Of a stretch of 64,000 nt of DNA, positions 35,212 through 46,940 are shown piece by piece (position 1 is the first letter of the stretch; each line of letters opens with the position of its first letter). The stretch comes from Brassica napus (Eukaryota; Streptophyta; Magnoliopsida; Brassicales; Brassicaceae): the NCBI RefSeq assembly GCF_020379485.1, contig NC_063451.1:23914630-23978629 (forward strand), in the 5' to 3' direction. A program made the translations under genes and the position numbers. The notes under the pieces are model-generated. The model did no database searches and had not been told where the DNA came from. It worked only from the letters and a program-made list of their open reading frames with translations.

Positions 35212-36891
35212 CAAATCCCTGAAACGAGCACTTGATCTCTTCTCCCCCGTCCATGGCCAATTCCCTCCTCCTGATGCCGAAGCGTAAGTCTCCGATCCCC
35301 AATTTCTCTTCTCCAATCCTCGATTTATTTTCAGGGATTACATCTTTTTTTTTTGGGACAGCGAAGAAAAATCATTCAAAAGCAAAGCGGAAAGGAAGAT
35401 TACAATCAAAGACTCACTTCCTTCACTCTATTACAGATTCTTCCTCTGTCAGCACGATTCATTTTGGCTCAAGCTCGAATCAGGGTTTAGTTTGATAAAA
35501 TCGATTTCAGTGAGAAGAATCTGGTGAGAGGAACCGTGGAGGATTCGTAAGGAGGGAAAGCTGAAGAGTCGGAGGGTAGCTAGAAGGAGATTGTTGAGTT
35601 GGATATGGCTTCTCCTTGCTTCTTTCTCTGTTGCAGGATTGGTTCTATTCATGGTTCAGCATCGTCATCAACAACAAGATCCATCTCAGCTAACACTTGT
35701 ATGTCTTCCTCTCTGGTCTTAGTTCAAAGTTTTTTTTTAGTTTCTTAAAAGCAATGTATTGATTGCTGAGATTGAGTTTGGCTCTAAGTTCTAACGATCA
35801 TCTGCTCATGAAAAAAGTGTTGATCTTTGTAGTTTGGGCTGACGAAAGATTGGTGTCATTGTAGCCTAATATTTTTTTTAAGCTGAAAATGGTTTATTAG
35901 GTTGGTCTCTCTGTATCTATGGAATCAGTGCAAGTTGAACTCTTTCCACAACGGGCATGACCAAATCTTAGTGTAGTTTCTTATTGACATTGCTTGTGGG
36001 TTTGGGGTTTGAATCGACGGAGAACAACGACGGTTGCTGCATGTGTCTTGTTTGAATCGAGAGGTAAAGCTATGTTAATTTGTTTTCTTGTTTGAATCTT
36101 TCAATTTTGCATGTGTTAGATTCGGATAAACGAAAGCCTTAATAACATCACATAATCAATTAATAGAACTTGTATTTGGATAGATGTTGTTGGAGCAAAA
36201 GGTTAGGATCTCAGATAATTTCAGTTTGTATTGTGATTGTGATTGTGATTGTGTAGGAAGACTTGTAAATCCAAGAGACATGAGCCTTTGTTTAAGTTGA
36301 TTTGTTTGTTGGTTGGTGTATTAGAAGTTGTTGTCATGGGGTTATTGTTCTGGTTATCTTTAAGTTTGTGTTTCTTGTTTCATGTTCTTGTTTCGTGAAA
36401 GAGTTAATGTATTACCAAATCTTTTGTTTCTTGTTCTTGTTATTTTTAATGATTGTATGATTGTGTATTCACAAACTTGTATATTGTATTGTTGTGGTCA
36501 CGTTGAAAATGTTTCACGGACAAGAAATGAAAGACCTTTGTAATGATTGTATGATTGTGTATTCACAAACTTGTATAAATAATATCTTGTAATGAAAGTG
36601 TATTCACAAGCCTTTGATTTTCCTTCTCATGTTCTTCATTCCTTTCTCCTTCTCATGTTATTCCTTCTTATGTTCAAAATATTCATCTAAATCTAAAACA
36701 ATTTATATCTTGTAAACTACTTTTATAAACAATTTTCATCTCATGTTTAATTATATTTTAAGAACCCTCAAATAAGAAACTTCTATTAGAGCACAAAAAT
36801 GTTGGTGTATCTTAAGTAGGTCTCTTAAGTAACATTTAATACTTAAAAATCATTAAAAGACTTAAAGTGGGTTTTTCGGTTAATGATGCTC
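35021..36891 (+). mobile_element. Non-autonomous PIF/Harbinger-like element D with captured GAUT11-like exon
   Basis: The element begins AGACACCATTATT directly after the TAA at 35018-35020 and ends TTAATGATGCTC before TAA (36892-36894). It shares ATCTTAATTAGG (35112-35123) and a G-box (35149-35154) with element C, plus a GGTAAAGCTATGT splice-donor region (36064 in D, 30870 in C). Inside, 35253-35698 comprises a leader and the first coding exon of a galacturonosyltransferase gene. The rest, 35700-36760, looks like intron sequence and element-derived sequence. No transposase. It shares the TAA with element C, so one inserted at the very edge of the other. Confidence 0.8.
35537..35698 (+). pseudogene. 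Captured first exon of a GAUT11-like galacturonosyltransferase
   Basis: A 54-codon stretch reads as a type II membrane anchor: basic residues (KLKSRRVARRR), then the hydrophobic LLSWIWLLLASFSVAGLVLF, then HRHQQQDPSQLTL, ending exactly at a GT splice donor (35699). This strongly recalls the N-terminus of Arabidopsis GAUT11 (At1g18580), a Golgi pectin-biosynthesis glycosyltransferase. The expected start Met is missing and an in-frame TGA lies four codons upstream. No catalytic domain is present. The exon points away from the G-box end. The identification is from memory of one region only. Confidence 0.7.
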
Positions 36892-36894
36892 TAA

Positions 36895-38290
36895 GTCTCT
36901 TAAGTTGGTATGACCTTGTGCTGCAGCTTGATAATATGTTAGTGAATAAAAATATTCTTTGCAGAAATCCAGAGCCAAGATTGAGCTGGGAGGTTTTCAA
37001 TGGCTTAGGAGAGGGCACACTTTCCTCTTTCTTTTGCCATACGTGTATGAGGAAAGATGGTGACAACATAGTTAGTGAGCTCATGAAACCAGTCTAAAGG
37101 TATTGTTCGACTGGCCTGTGTTTCTGCCGTATATGACAGTTTGGTTTGATGCGCTCTAGAAAGATTATCATCCAAGAGGGTAGATGTGGGTTGTATCTGC
37201 AGGACTGCAGCTTCTCTGAAACTATGTCATTAATTGTTGCTTTGTACCATATACAGTATCATGAGAGTTTGTGATTAAACTAACTTGATGCTTAACTCTC
37301 ATGGGAGTTAACCTTAACCTTACTTTAACTTTGCTTATATCTTTTACTGTATGAATCGGTCCACATTCTACCTAATACACTTAAAATATATAATTTAAGC
37401 TTGATTATATTCTGTTATATCCTTTGATTCAGTTTAATAATGTATATGAAATTGCGTGTCCATCCCCAAACGTCATAAAGTTGGACCATATGATATACAA
37501 TGACTTCCTTTCTACGTAACAACAATCTTTGAATAACTTTCATATATAAATAAAGTTGTTAAAATCTGAAATATATTTTGTTGTCAACTATCTCAATAGG
37601 GTTAGTTAAATTAAACGAGAATTTGTGCCAATCATAATCAAAGATTACTAAAAGAAATTGTGGATAAATGAATTTTGTAAATGGAATATGAACTATACAA
37701 CGAAGATATAAATATAATATATTATCTATTTATCTTATGAGATTTTAGATGAAATATTAAATCATACAATATTGAAAAGGTTCCCCTATGGTGTTGCACT
37801 CAAGGCATTCCTGGTTCTATCGTCATGTTTCAAAGTTAAAAAGATGTCGAGTGAAAAGGAAAGGTTTTCCATTTAATTATATGGACTTTTAGAAAGCATA
37901 TTATGTGTATATATGTATGACGACGTATACGTTTATTTTAAGTTTAGTGACATAATTTTATTTATAAATATATGAAAACAAAATCAATGGAGTCAGACTC
38001 CTACACCAACTTATAAATAAATTAAAAATATATCACAAATCGTTTGGTGATATATAATATTATAGTTGAACATTCGAAAGAGGAAATTGAATATGAGATT
38101 AGGTTTCATATTATTGATGGGGACTTTTAAGTAAGTGACAAACTAAATGCTTATTTATAGCCTAGATTCAGTGTTTCTTCGCATTCAATTTTATTGAAAT
38201 GAGTTTTTCTATTAATAACCAAATCAGCGAATATAGTGTTTGTTATGAAATTGACACTATTAGAAGTGTAGTTGAGACCGGAGCAACTAA
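36895..38290. other. Intergenic DNA with an exon-like segment
   Basis: Between about 36960 and 37155 the base composition is more balanced. One frame after an AG acceptor at 36965 reads KSRAKIELGGFQWLRRGHTF, interrupted by stops, then LKVLFDWPVFLPYMTVWFDA. Another frame gives a 44-residue open stretch. It could be a decayed exon, but I do not recognise it. From 37160 to 38290 the sequence is AT-rich with no features. Confidence 0.35.
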
Positions 38291-38360
38291 GAACATGATT
38301 AAAGAAAAGTTCTTATATAGATATATATATATTTTTTACAACAAAAGCTCCATATTTTTA

Positions 38361-41300
38361 TTAAGAAGAAGCCAACCAAGTGGTGTCTAGAACCAACCAA
38401 GTTGGGACCTCAGAGTGTATATGGGAAAAGCAAAAACCACGAGCTCTAACACCTTTCGCAAGGTAGTCAGCTCGGACGTTCTTAGTACGAGATACAAACG
38501 ATATAGAGCAAGAAATAAACTTAGAACGAAGATCAACAAACTCATCAATTTCAGCCATTAGACTTGGCTATTCTTCTTCTTCCTCAATTAGCTTAACCAG
38601 TTACAGGCAATCTGATTCAAACGTCATCGAGTCGTGACCGAGAAGTAGTGAGGATTTCATGGCCCATAGCAGAGTATTAAACTCAGCATGTAGGGGGGAC
38701 AATACTCGGTTACTAGTAAATGAACCAAACATTGTGATCCCATCCTCCTTCTCCATCACGAAGCCACCACCATACCTAGCATCATCATCTTTCCAAGATG
38801 CGTCGAACCTGCAAAACGGGCGCATTGATGGTGAATCTTGTGTTACGGGTAAAGGCGTTATGTCCTCCACCTCCCGCTTCTCCGGAACTACGTGCGCCAG
38901 GCTCCAGCTATCAGCTTCCGAGGTCGCAGACTGGAGAATTTCCAATGGCGTCGAGTCCTTACCTTCGAAGACCTTGCCGTTTCGTGATTTCCACATGAAC
39001 CATATGATCCATGAGATTCTGGCCAACACGTCGTCCGGCATGTCTTGTTTTTTAATTCTGTCCAGGAGGTAATCGAAGTTACTATAGATGGAGGGGCTCG
39101 GAAACTCCCCACGGAGTGAGAGATGTAGCGCGAGAGCCCAAGTTTGAGTGGTCGGGGACACTCAAAAAGCATGTGATTTACTGTCTCATCGTCGTGCCCA
39201 CATCTTTGGCAAGATCGATCTAAAGGCAATGCCGGTCAGTCAGTCGACTGCAAACAGGAACACAGTTTGATAAGGCTTGCCACATGAAGTGCTTGATTTT
39301 ACGCGCCGTATTTGTTGCCCACACTTGGTTAATGAGGCTTGTGACGCTAGGCTCTACGCAAAGCTCCGTCCTCTGCTCATTTTCAGAGCGACATATCTCG
39401 TCATATCCTGTTTTGACGGAGTAGGCTCCTGATCTCGTATGGATCCAGCAAAAACTATCAACCTTGAAGGACCTACTGATACGGAGGCTGCGTATCAGAG
39501 GTATGTCTTCAGGGGCTATCACGGCTTTTAGCGCTTCCACATTCCAACTATTGGTTTCGCGATCAATGAGTTCATAGACCAAAAGGTTTGGCTTCTGAAT
39601 CGGAGCAACACCAGTAGGTGGTCTAGGCGGGGTTGAAGGGATCCAAGGTTCGTCCCATACCCTGGTATTATATCCAGATCCAATGGATTTACGCAGACCG
39701 GATTTCAGTAGTGGCTTGGCCGCCATTATGCTGCGCCATACATATGAAGGTTGACTAGCTTTCTCGACATCAATCAGATTTGAGTTGCGAAAGTATTTTC
39801 CCTTCAGTACTTTGGCCAGTAGTGATGATGGGTATTGCACCAGCCGCCACAGTTGCTTCGCCAACAAGGCAAGGTTGAAATTTTTCAGATCACGAAAACC
39901 CAAACCACCTTTTTCTGTAGGTAAGCAAATCTTATTCCACGCTACCCAGTGTAGGCCCCGATTATTTTGCTTGGTACTCCACCAGAATCTTGCTATTGCG
40001 CTTGTCAATTTTTTAATAATGTCTTGCGCTAGTAGGAAGCAAGACATTACATAAGATGGCAGAGCTTGCGCAACCGATTTGATGAGGACCTCCTTACCTC
40101 CTTTGGAAAGTAGCTTTGCTGACCAAGAATTTAGCCGACTCATTAGCCGTTCCTGGATGAAGGCAAAGGCTTGTCTCTTTGACCCGCAGATTTTCTCCGG
40201 GAGGCCCAGATAAACTCCCATACCTCCCTCCCGAGTTATTCCTAAAGCTTCTTTAAGTTCAGTCTTGAGTTCAGGAGGGACCTTACTGCCGAAGAAAATT
40301 GAAGATTTTGCGACGTTTAACTGTTGCCCAGATGCACTGCCATATTCCCCAATAATCTTCATGAGCTCACGACACTGTTGGGTTTCAGCTTTGCAGAAAA
40401 AGAGACTATCATCCGCAAAGAGGAGATGGGAGATCGGAGGACTATCTCTCGCAATCTTTAAACCCGTAATTCTTCCTTCTCTTTCCGCTCCATGGATTTG
40501 GGATATTAGTGCCTCCGTTAAGATTATGAAGAGAAAAGGTGAGAGCGGATCTCCTTGTTTGAGCCCTCTGGAGGGTGTGATATTACCTTTTGGTTCTCCA
40601 TTGATGAGTACATTATATGATACGGAGGAGATGCATACGTGTATCCACGCAATCCATCGGTCCGTAAAGCCCATCTTCCGCATCAGTGCCTCTAGGAAGG
40701 ACCATTCCACTCTATCATATGCTTTACTCATATCGGTCTTTATCGCCACAAACTTTGATTTACAGCTCGGATTTGTCCTCAAGGCATGGAAGACTTCTTG
40801 TGCAACTAGGATGTTATCGGTAATAAGTCTCTTAGCCACAAAGGCTGACAGGGTCTCCGAGATCAGACCTGGGAGATGGCGTTTAAGACGGTTACTAAGA
40901 ATTTTCGAGACGATTTTATAGCTTACATTACATAAGCTTATTGGCTGAAACTCCGTCATCTCGCATGGCCGATCAGTCTTAGGGATAAGACAAATGTTTG
41001 TCTGATTAAGTCTTGGGTCAAGAGTTTCAGACATAAAGAATTCTCGCACTGTGCGTAAGATTTCGCCAGCAGTGATACCCCAAAATTTCTGATAAAACAA
41101 ACTCGTCATCCCATCTGGCCCAGGTGCCTTGTCCGGGTTAATGGCAAAGAGCCTTTTTGATCTCCTCGTCTGATGGGGCGCGAGTGAGTGACTCGTTTAT
41201 ATTCGTGGTAACTTTTTTGGTAACATACCGGAGGGCTTCATCGAAATTCCCGGGGTTGGAGGTGGTGAATAAAACTTGGAAATATTCTTCTGCAACCTTA

Positions 41301-42456
41301 TCAATGTCTTCTTCTTTCTCTGCCCATCCCCCCGGGGGTTTTTCAATTTCGTGAGCCTGTTTCGGGCACGCCTTTGTTTCGTCGTGGCATGAAAAAACTT
41401 TGTATTCCTATCGCCCTCCTTGAGCCAGTTAGCCCTACTCTTTTGCTTCCAATACAGTTCTTCGTCTCTGAAGGCCGAGCATAGATCCCACTTTAGCTGA
41501 AGTATCTCATCATTCGAGATTGTATCATCTAATTGTGCTTTCTCAAGCTTCTCTTTCAGTTCCTCAATACGAACGACAAAGTTTAATGGATTCGCTCGCT
41601 TCCATTGGGCGATAGCTTTGCGGCACATCGCGATACACTCATGGAGGTCAGGCGGGTGCAGGTTCCCTGGATCACTCCATCTTTTCAGGATCGTCTCTCT
41701 AAACCCATCTCTATCTATCCATCTCTTGTCAAACTTGAACCCCCTTCTGCCTTTACCTCTTTTGGATAGAAAACGGGTGAGAATAGGACGATGGTCGGAG
41801 CCCCAGAGGCGCAAGTACTCCACATTCATGTGGGAATAAAGATGATGCCAGTCTTCGTTTCCAACGGCCCTATCCAGCTTACATTGAACCTTTCCAGAGC
41901 TTCTGTTGCCCACCCAAGAGAAAGGGTTTCCTTTAGATGGGAACTCAATCATCCCGTAGTTTGCCAGCATGGTTTTGAAGGGTATAAACGAGCTATCAGG
42001 TCTTCGCCTCCCACCCTTTTTTTCATGGTTGTCTGTGATATCATTAAAATCTCCCAGCATCAGCCAGGCACCATTTCTCGTGAGGCTCATTCTGGTGAGT
42101 CTTTCCCATACATTTTCTCGGCATTCAACTACCGGATCACCATAGACAAAAGTAATGAAAAATCTTTGTCCTTCTAGTGTAGCCACAATATCAATCATGC
42201 GATTATTAGAAAAAAGAATCTCAACATCAAAAGAATCCAAGTAAAAAAGTGCTAATCCACCGCTTCTGCCTTCCGGCTCCACAGTGAACAATATATTATA
42301 ACCAAACTCAAATTGAAAGTCTTGCAAAAAGGAAAAATTATTTTTTGTTTCTGAAAGGAAAAGAAAAGAAGGAGTAAAGCAACGATGCAGCTCGCGGAGG
42401 TGCTGCTTTGTCAGGTACGCACCAGCCCCCTGACAATTCCACGCGATGGCACTCAT
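38361..42456 (-). pseudogene. LINE-2 ORF2: endonuclease, RT, zf-RVT and RNase H; frameshifted
   Basis: Start ATG at 42456 (MSAIAWNCQGAGAYLT). The endonuclease spans 41197-42456 with WLMLGDFNDI and WGSDHRPIL. Frame breaks around 41330 and 41200, in G/C runs, precede the reverse transcriptase in 39220-41109 (TEFQPISLCNVSYK, LKQGDPLSPFLF, catalytic FADD). A further shift near 39225 leads to the zf-RVT cysteines (CQRCGHDDETVNHMLFECP). Next comes the RNase H domain (CRFDASWKDDD with the first Asp, HAEFNTLLWAM, ESDCL) and, after a stop, FVSRTKNVRADYLAKG near the end at 38361. Compared with LINE-1 this adds the RNase H. Several shifts make it inactive. Confidence 0.88.
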
Positions 42457-44587
42457 GATCTCTTACTGGGTGGTTTCTGGGATACCACCGAACCTGAAAG
42501 AGACAAAGGTTTCTTGCTTAGAGCAGAAGGGTACACCTCAATACGAGGGAGTTTGTGAGAGGGATGAGCTGCGGCCTTACTTGAGGTATTCCCTTTTTTC
42601 ACCTTCAGAGAGGTGCGTCCACGAGCGGCGTTCAGTTTCCTTGAAGCTCTTGCCGCTTTTTCATCTGGGCTCTTTGGAACATTCCTTTTCAAAACACCTG
42701 CGGGCTTACGAGTTTGAGTAACCGGAAGCTTTGAAGCAGTCCCATCGTGAGACATTACAGTATCTATATTTGTTCTTTGGGGCAAGCTTGCATAATCTGC
42801 ACTTCTCCTCTCCGGTGTCGAGCTCACTGGGATGTCATGTAGTGGGTCTTGGATCTCAGTATGTACTGGAGAGAGTTGAGTTAAAGCATCAATCTGCACT
42901 GCATCAAAACCAGGAGCATCTCCAAGCAAATCATCATTTGCAATCATTTCATCGTCCATTTCTAGATTCTCAAATTCCTTGACAGATTTTTCAATATTTT
43001 CAAGATCGGTCTCAGTCAGCACCATTAAATCCAGATTAGGACCATGTATCATATCCACATCCATTTCGGTAGTATCATTACTTATAACAACTCTGGTGGG
43101 TGTGATCAGCGGTCCAGGAGCCACGTACCTTGTAGCTGCCGACGGAGGGTGCTCAATAGGTTCGCGAATAGACAGAGGAGCCAGTCTATTTAAAGCCGAC
43201 ATGGCATGGAAATCTTTTTCCTTTGAAGTCGGTGTCTCAGAGGCAATGCCCTTTCCTTTAAGGCGTATGCGTTCAATCTCAGCCTCAGCGTTTTGTATTT
43301 CCCCTGGTTCCAGACCCATGACATTCTCTGAGATTGTGCGCTGGGAATCCACCAGAGAATTTGAGAACTCACTGTCGATCCTTGCTTTTGCTGCTGAACT
43401 ACGAGCCTCTCTAGGATAGGTAGTCGCCTGGTTAGGGCGAGGTCTCCAGCTAAGTTTAGGTTTAGCTCCATAGTTCCTTGAGCTCCTACCATCTCTGTTC
43501 CGACGGTATAAGTCGCTACTTTGGCGTGGCACATTGCCAGAGTCCCGGTCTTTTTGGGGTCTTTCAATTCTGTTCCAGACGTCATTGTGCTTATGTGGGT
43601 TTCTTCCCAACGACTGGGGATATTTGTCCTCAACCAGATGCTTAGGTTCAGAACGGTAAGACTTCGAAAATTCCTTGTGGCCATGTTGCGTGTTCTGTTG
43701 TCTCTTCTCCACCCGCCTCTCATCCCTCCATGCAAGTGGAGAGTGGTGAGGACGTGGACTACGTTCCTGTGGAGGCGATCTCGGTCTTTTGAGATTTATG
43801 TCTTTGGTATCTCTTTCTAACTGGCCCCGTGGGAGATCTAACTCGTTGTTGATGTTGTACTCAAGCCGTTGTTGTCTCCTATCTTCACGCTCCTGTTCTG
43901 ACAGTAGATGACAAGAGTTCTCATCATGAGAGATGTGCTTGCAGTTGAAGCAGAAGCGATGTAGGCCATCATAAGCTAGGGTAACGCGTCCAATATCTCC
44001 ATTAGGAAAACCCACCATCCTCTCAAACTGAATAGGATTGTCCACATTAATTGAAACTTGTATCTTTGCTCTTTTAGAGTCTAGAGCCATCTTTGTCCCC
44101 AGCGCTTTTGCAATCTCTGAGAACGTACCATTATTCAAGAAGTGTACTGGAACTCCCGTGATCCCTATCCAGAAAGGGATGGAATTTGGAAAGTCTTCCT
44201 TCGTAAAGGGTTCCCACCTCTCCAAAGCAAAACTCCATTGGTTGAAATGGCATGGTCTCTTATTCAACACTGCTTGAAGGTCTTCCTCCTTGTCAAAATC
44301 AAATTGGAACCGTCCATTCCCAAGGTTCGTACCGCGAACCCTGCCTTCGACGTTCCAATTCTTGGCTTGGGGAGCAAGTTGATCAGTGCATCGATGCTCC
44401 TGCTCTTTAGCTGAAACACTCTACCAATAAGGGTAAGTTTGAAACGCTCTGCTGCTTCCTTAAGGTCACATTCCGGTAGCTTGATAATGTCATCTTCCTC
44501 GATGGCAAGGCGTCTCATTGCCTGAGACGAGCTGGCTCCATATCTGCGGTGATCCTGTGGAGGACCTGAGTCTTTGCAGTTGGCCAT
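42453..44587 (-). pseudogene. LINE-2 ORF1: DUF4283/zinc-knuckle protein, one frameshift
   Basis: The likely start is ATG at 44587 (MANCKDSGPPQDH). The DUF4283 domain spans a frameshift near 44270: the first part (ERFKLTLIGRVFQLKSRSID) is in one frame and the rest (RPCHFNQWSFALERWEP, IPFWIGITGVPVHF) in the next. A CX2CX4HX4C knuckle, CFNCKHISHDENSC, follows. The long C-terminal region is Arg/Ser/Pro-rich, then Lys-rich, likely RNA-binding and disordered. The stop codon overlaps the ORF2 start in an ATGA arrangement (42453-42456), suggesting reinitiation of translation. Only the one frameshift is evident. Confidence 0.85.
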
Positions 44588-45033
44588 TAACACTGTTGTA
44601 CTTAGCAATCGCTAGATAGATCTTAGATCTGAGTATCGAGGCAGATCCACAGAAGACTTAGCAAAAGCTAAAAAGTATGGGAAAGAAAACCAAAACTATG
44701 GAAGGGAGACGTGACTGGTACGTAAGGTTATGAGCCTCGCTACGATCTCCGGTACACACCACTACACGCAAAGGCAGAGATCACCTTCTGTGTCAGTATC
44801 AGGGTCCAAAGAAAACAGTGAGAGTCACCGTTGGTCGCCGTTGGTCGTTGAACTCCTAGATCTGAAAATCTCCCTTGCAGTCGCCTAAAAACCCTAGCCG
44901 CGCTCCCATCCTCGAGTTGTTCTTAGATAGATATTTAAGAGCCGGTTTTTAGTTTTTTTAGTTAAAAGTTAAGAGACGGTTTTTTATATTCCGCTAAGAA
45001 TTCCACCTTAAGAATTTTCCATTAATCATGCTC

Positions 45034-45620
45034 TTATATAATTTTGTTTTCAAATGCACGAGTTAGTAATGTTAGACTAAACAAAGGAAGACAACCATAA
45101 AAAAAAGGAAGTCAACTATCAAGACACAGTTGTTATAAGTTGTTAACACAACACTGTACTCTTGAAATGGTATAAATTTTAATATTTATACTAAAAAAAA
45201 AAACTATCAAGAGACAAAACCAAGGATAGGCCATAAATTTTTTTAAAAACTATCAGGAGACAGAACCAAGGGTAGTTCATAGATAGACGTATAAGTGTAT
45301 TATCGATTATATGAATATGATGCAGTCGGTAACAGAAAAGTATAATAAGTTGATGCAGACATACTAATAATATAATTTAAATGAGCGTGGCTGCTTATTT
45401 ACCAGGTTAGCTGACTTGTTCCATGAGATGAAAATAACAATTATTATTATTTTATAATAATTTAAGATGTAAATTTGTTTATATATAAATCCTACTTATT
45501 TACACAAATTATCTTCGGATCTAACAAACATGTGTAAGAATATTTTTTTGTATATAACATAATCAAAACTAAATGTAACAAGCCTGTAAAAATTGCAATT
45601 CATGAAGGAAAATAAATAAA
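45034..45620. other. Intergenic DNA downstream of ATL42
   Basis: AT-rich. It contains an imperfect tandem repeat of about 50 bp at 45195-45285 (ACTATCAAGAGACAAAACCA and ACTATCAGGAGACAGAACCA). A weak miniature-footprint candidate is at 45083-45116 (a 13-bp repeat with one mismatch around CATAAAAA). No gene. Confidence 0.45.
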
Positions 45621-46940
45621 CTAAACATTAAAGTGTTGGAATGTTGTATTAATTTGATTTCTTTTTTCTCTGTTAGCAAACCATTGAGCGGTTTTTCTAG
45701 CGATCGGCAGCCACAAACGCCGTCTTCTCTCCTCCGTCTCAGACGCAGTCGCTGCGGTTGGACCGCTGCAATCGCCATGAACCGCAATACTGAGTCTAGG
45801 AACCGTTGTGATCTCGGAGACCGATCTTCTTCCTGTCTCGGTCATAACACTTCTTGATTTCGAACCAGAGTCGTTGCTTTCCGACAACAACATAGTTTTC
45901 ATGGAACTCAACTTGCTCTCCATATCTTCCTCGACCCGCAAGTTACCTCTTTGATCCTCTTCATTGCTTCTCCTAAATGAGAATCTCTCGCTGGAGATCG
46001 AACTAACCATCTCCGAATTCAAAAACATCAAATCCGATGAACTCACGTTGCTCCAACGATTCTTGAACACAACATCAGATACAAATATCCTGTGATTGAA
46101 CTTATGCATCACTTTGTTCTCGTCTTTATCGTTTCCTTGTTGCTCAAGCAAGGGTTTTTCTTTATGACCTAGTTTTAGAATCTTCCTGAAACTCCCTCCG
46201 ATGCTGAATCTCGATGAGCTACCAACTTCCTCTCTCTGTCTTCTTCTTCTCTCCTCTTCTTCTTCTCTCTCGATGTAAAGCTCCAAACTCGAATCTTCTC
46301 TTCTCGCAGACTCATTCAAGAACCGAAAACTGTTTATATAAACAGAGGATTCTTCTTCGACTGAAACTCTGTTTCGGCAGAGAGGACACGTTGCGTGCTG
46401 TTCAAGCCACTGATCGATGCATCCGATGTGGAAAGCGTGACGACATTTAGGCAATAACCTAAGAATCTCAACACTTTCGAATTTAGACAAACAAACAGAA
46501 CACTCAAGCCCTTGTTTTGATCCTTTCAAAGCTGAGAATCTAAACATAGGAAGTGACTCGATAGCTGTCTTGTCTAAACCGGAGAATCGAGCTGAGGAGT
46601 TAGTTGACCGGTTGAAGAAAAACCCTTGTCGGATCAGACGATCTTGCCGCCTACCGTCGCCGGAACCTGATAGGAGATCCATGTGGCAGCACTTAGCGTA
46701 GACGAGGAGCACGAAAGTGAGTGCGAACATGATGGCGAGAACTCCTGTGACGATGGCTAAACTCGGCTCGAAGTTTGCGACGAGATCGCCGTTACTGAGC
46801 GGAGGAGCAGGAGGCTGAGCTGAGACATAGTAATAACTGTGGAAGGTTGTAAGAAAGAAGAAAAAGAAGATTTGATACATCGGAAGAAGAAGAATAGAGA
46901 AAACCTTTTGCTTTTCTTGATTTTCTGAGAAAATGTACAT
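45621..46940 (-). CDS. ATL42: RING-H2 E3 ubiquitin ligase, ATL42-like
   Basis: A single-exon, 439-residue frame on the minus strand. An N-terminal hydrophobic stretch, FFFFFLTTFHSYYYVSAQPP, looks like a signal peptide. A transmembrane helix lies at about residues 60-82 (SLAIVTGVLAIMFALTFVLL), followed by basic residues. The GLD motif, diagnostic for the ATL family, is at 121-123, and the RING-H2 finger is at 147-188 (ECSVC ... CRHAFHIGC ... CPLC). A Glu/Arg coiled stretch and a Ser-rich tail follow. ATL proteins are membrane-anchored E3 ligases. I match this to ATL42 (At4g28890) by position and sequence. Translation could also start at Met21 (46880), which gives a shorter signal peptide. Intact. 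Confidence 0.9.
   Translation of the reverse strand: MYIFSENQEKQKVFSILLLPMYQIFFFFFLTTFHSYYYVSAQPPAPPLSNGDLVANFEPSLAIVTGVLAIMFALTFVLLVYAKCCHMDLLSGSGDGRRQDRLIRQGFFFNRSTNSSARFSGLDKTAIESLPMFRFSALKGSKQGLECSVCLSKFESVEILRLLPKCRHAFHIGCIDQWLEQHATCPLCRNRVSVEEESSVYINSFRFLNESARREDSSLELYIEREEEEERRRRQREEVGSSSRFSIGGSFRKILKLGHKEKPLLEQQGNDKDENKVMHKFNHRIFVSDVVFKNRWSNVSSSDLMFLNSEMVSSISSERFSFRRSNEEDQRGNLRVEEDMESKLSSMKTMLLSESNDSGSKSRSVMTETGRRSVSEITTVPRLSIAVHGDCSGPTAATASETEERRRRLWLPIARKTAQWFANREKRNQINTTFQHFNV

Larger units (their letters stand above)
38325..44918 (-). mobile_element. Full-length L1-type LINE with RNase H domain (LINE-2)
   Basis: A 6.6-kb minus-strand element with a 5' UTR of about 330 bp (44588-44918), ORF1 (42453-44587), ORF2 overlapping it by four bases, and a 3' end GCTTTTGTTGTAAAAAA near 38334. 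A 16-bp target duplication with one mismatch, GTTCTTATATAGATAT (38309-38324) and GTTCTTAGATAGATAT (44919-44934), proves insertion by retroposition. Both ORFs contain frameshifts, so it is older than LINE-1. It belongs to a different lineage because it has a C-terminal RNase H domain and a distinct ORF1. Confidence 0.92.
38291..45033. mobile_element. Harbinger-type MITE interrupted by LINE-2
   Basis: Outside LINE-2 and one target copy, about 130-150 bp remain: 38291-38324 joined to 44935-45033. The left end GAACATGATTAAAG and, on the minus strand, the right end GAGCATGATTAATGG are inverted repeats, flanked by TAA on the left and TTA on the right. The 3-bp flanks are not identical, so superfamily is likely but not proven. 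It was the landing site of LINE-2. Confidence 0.55.
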
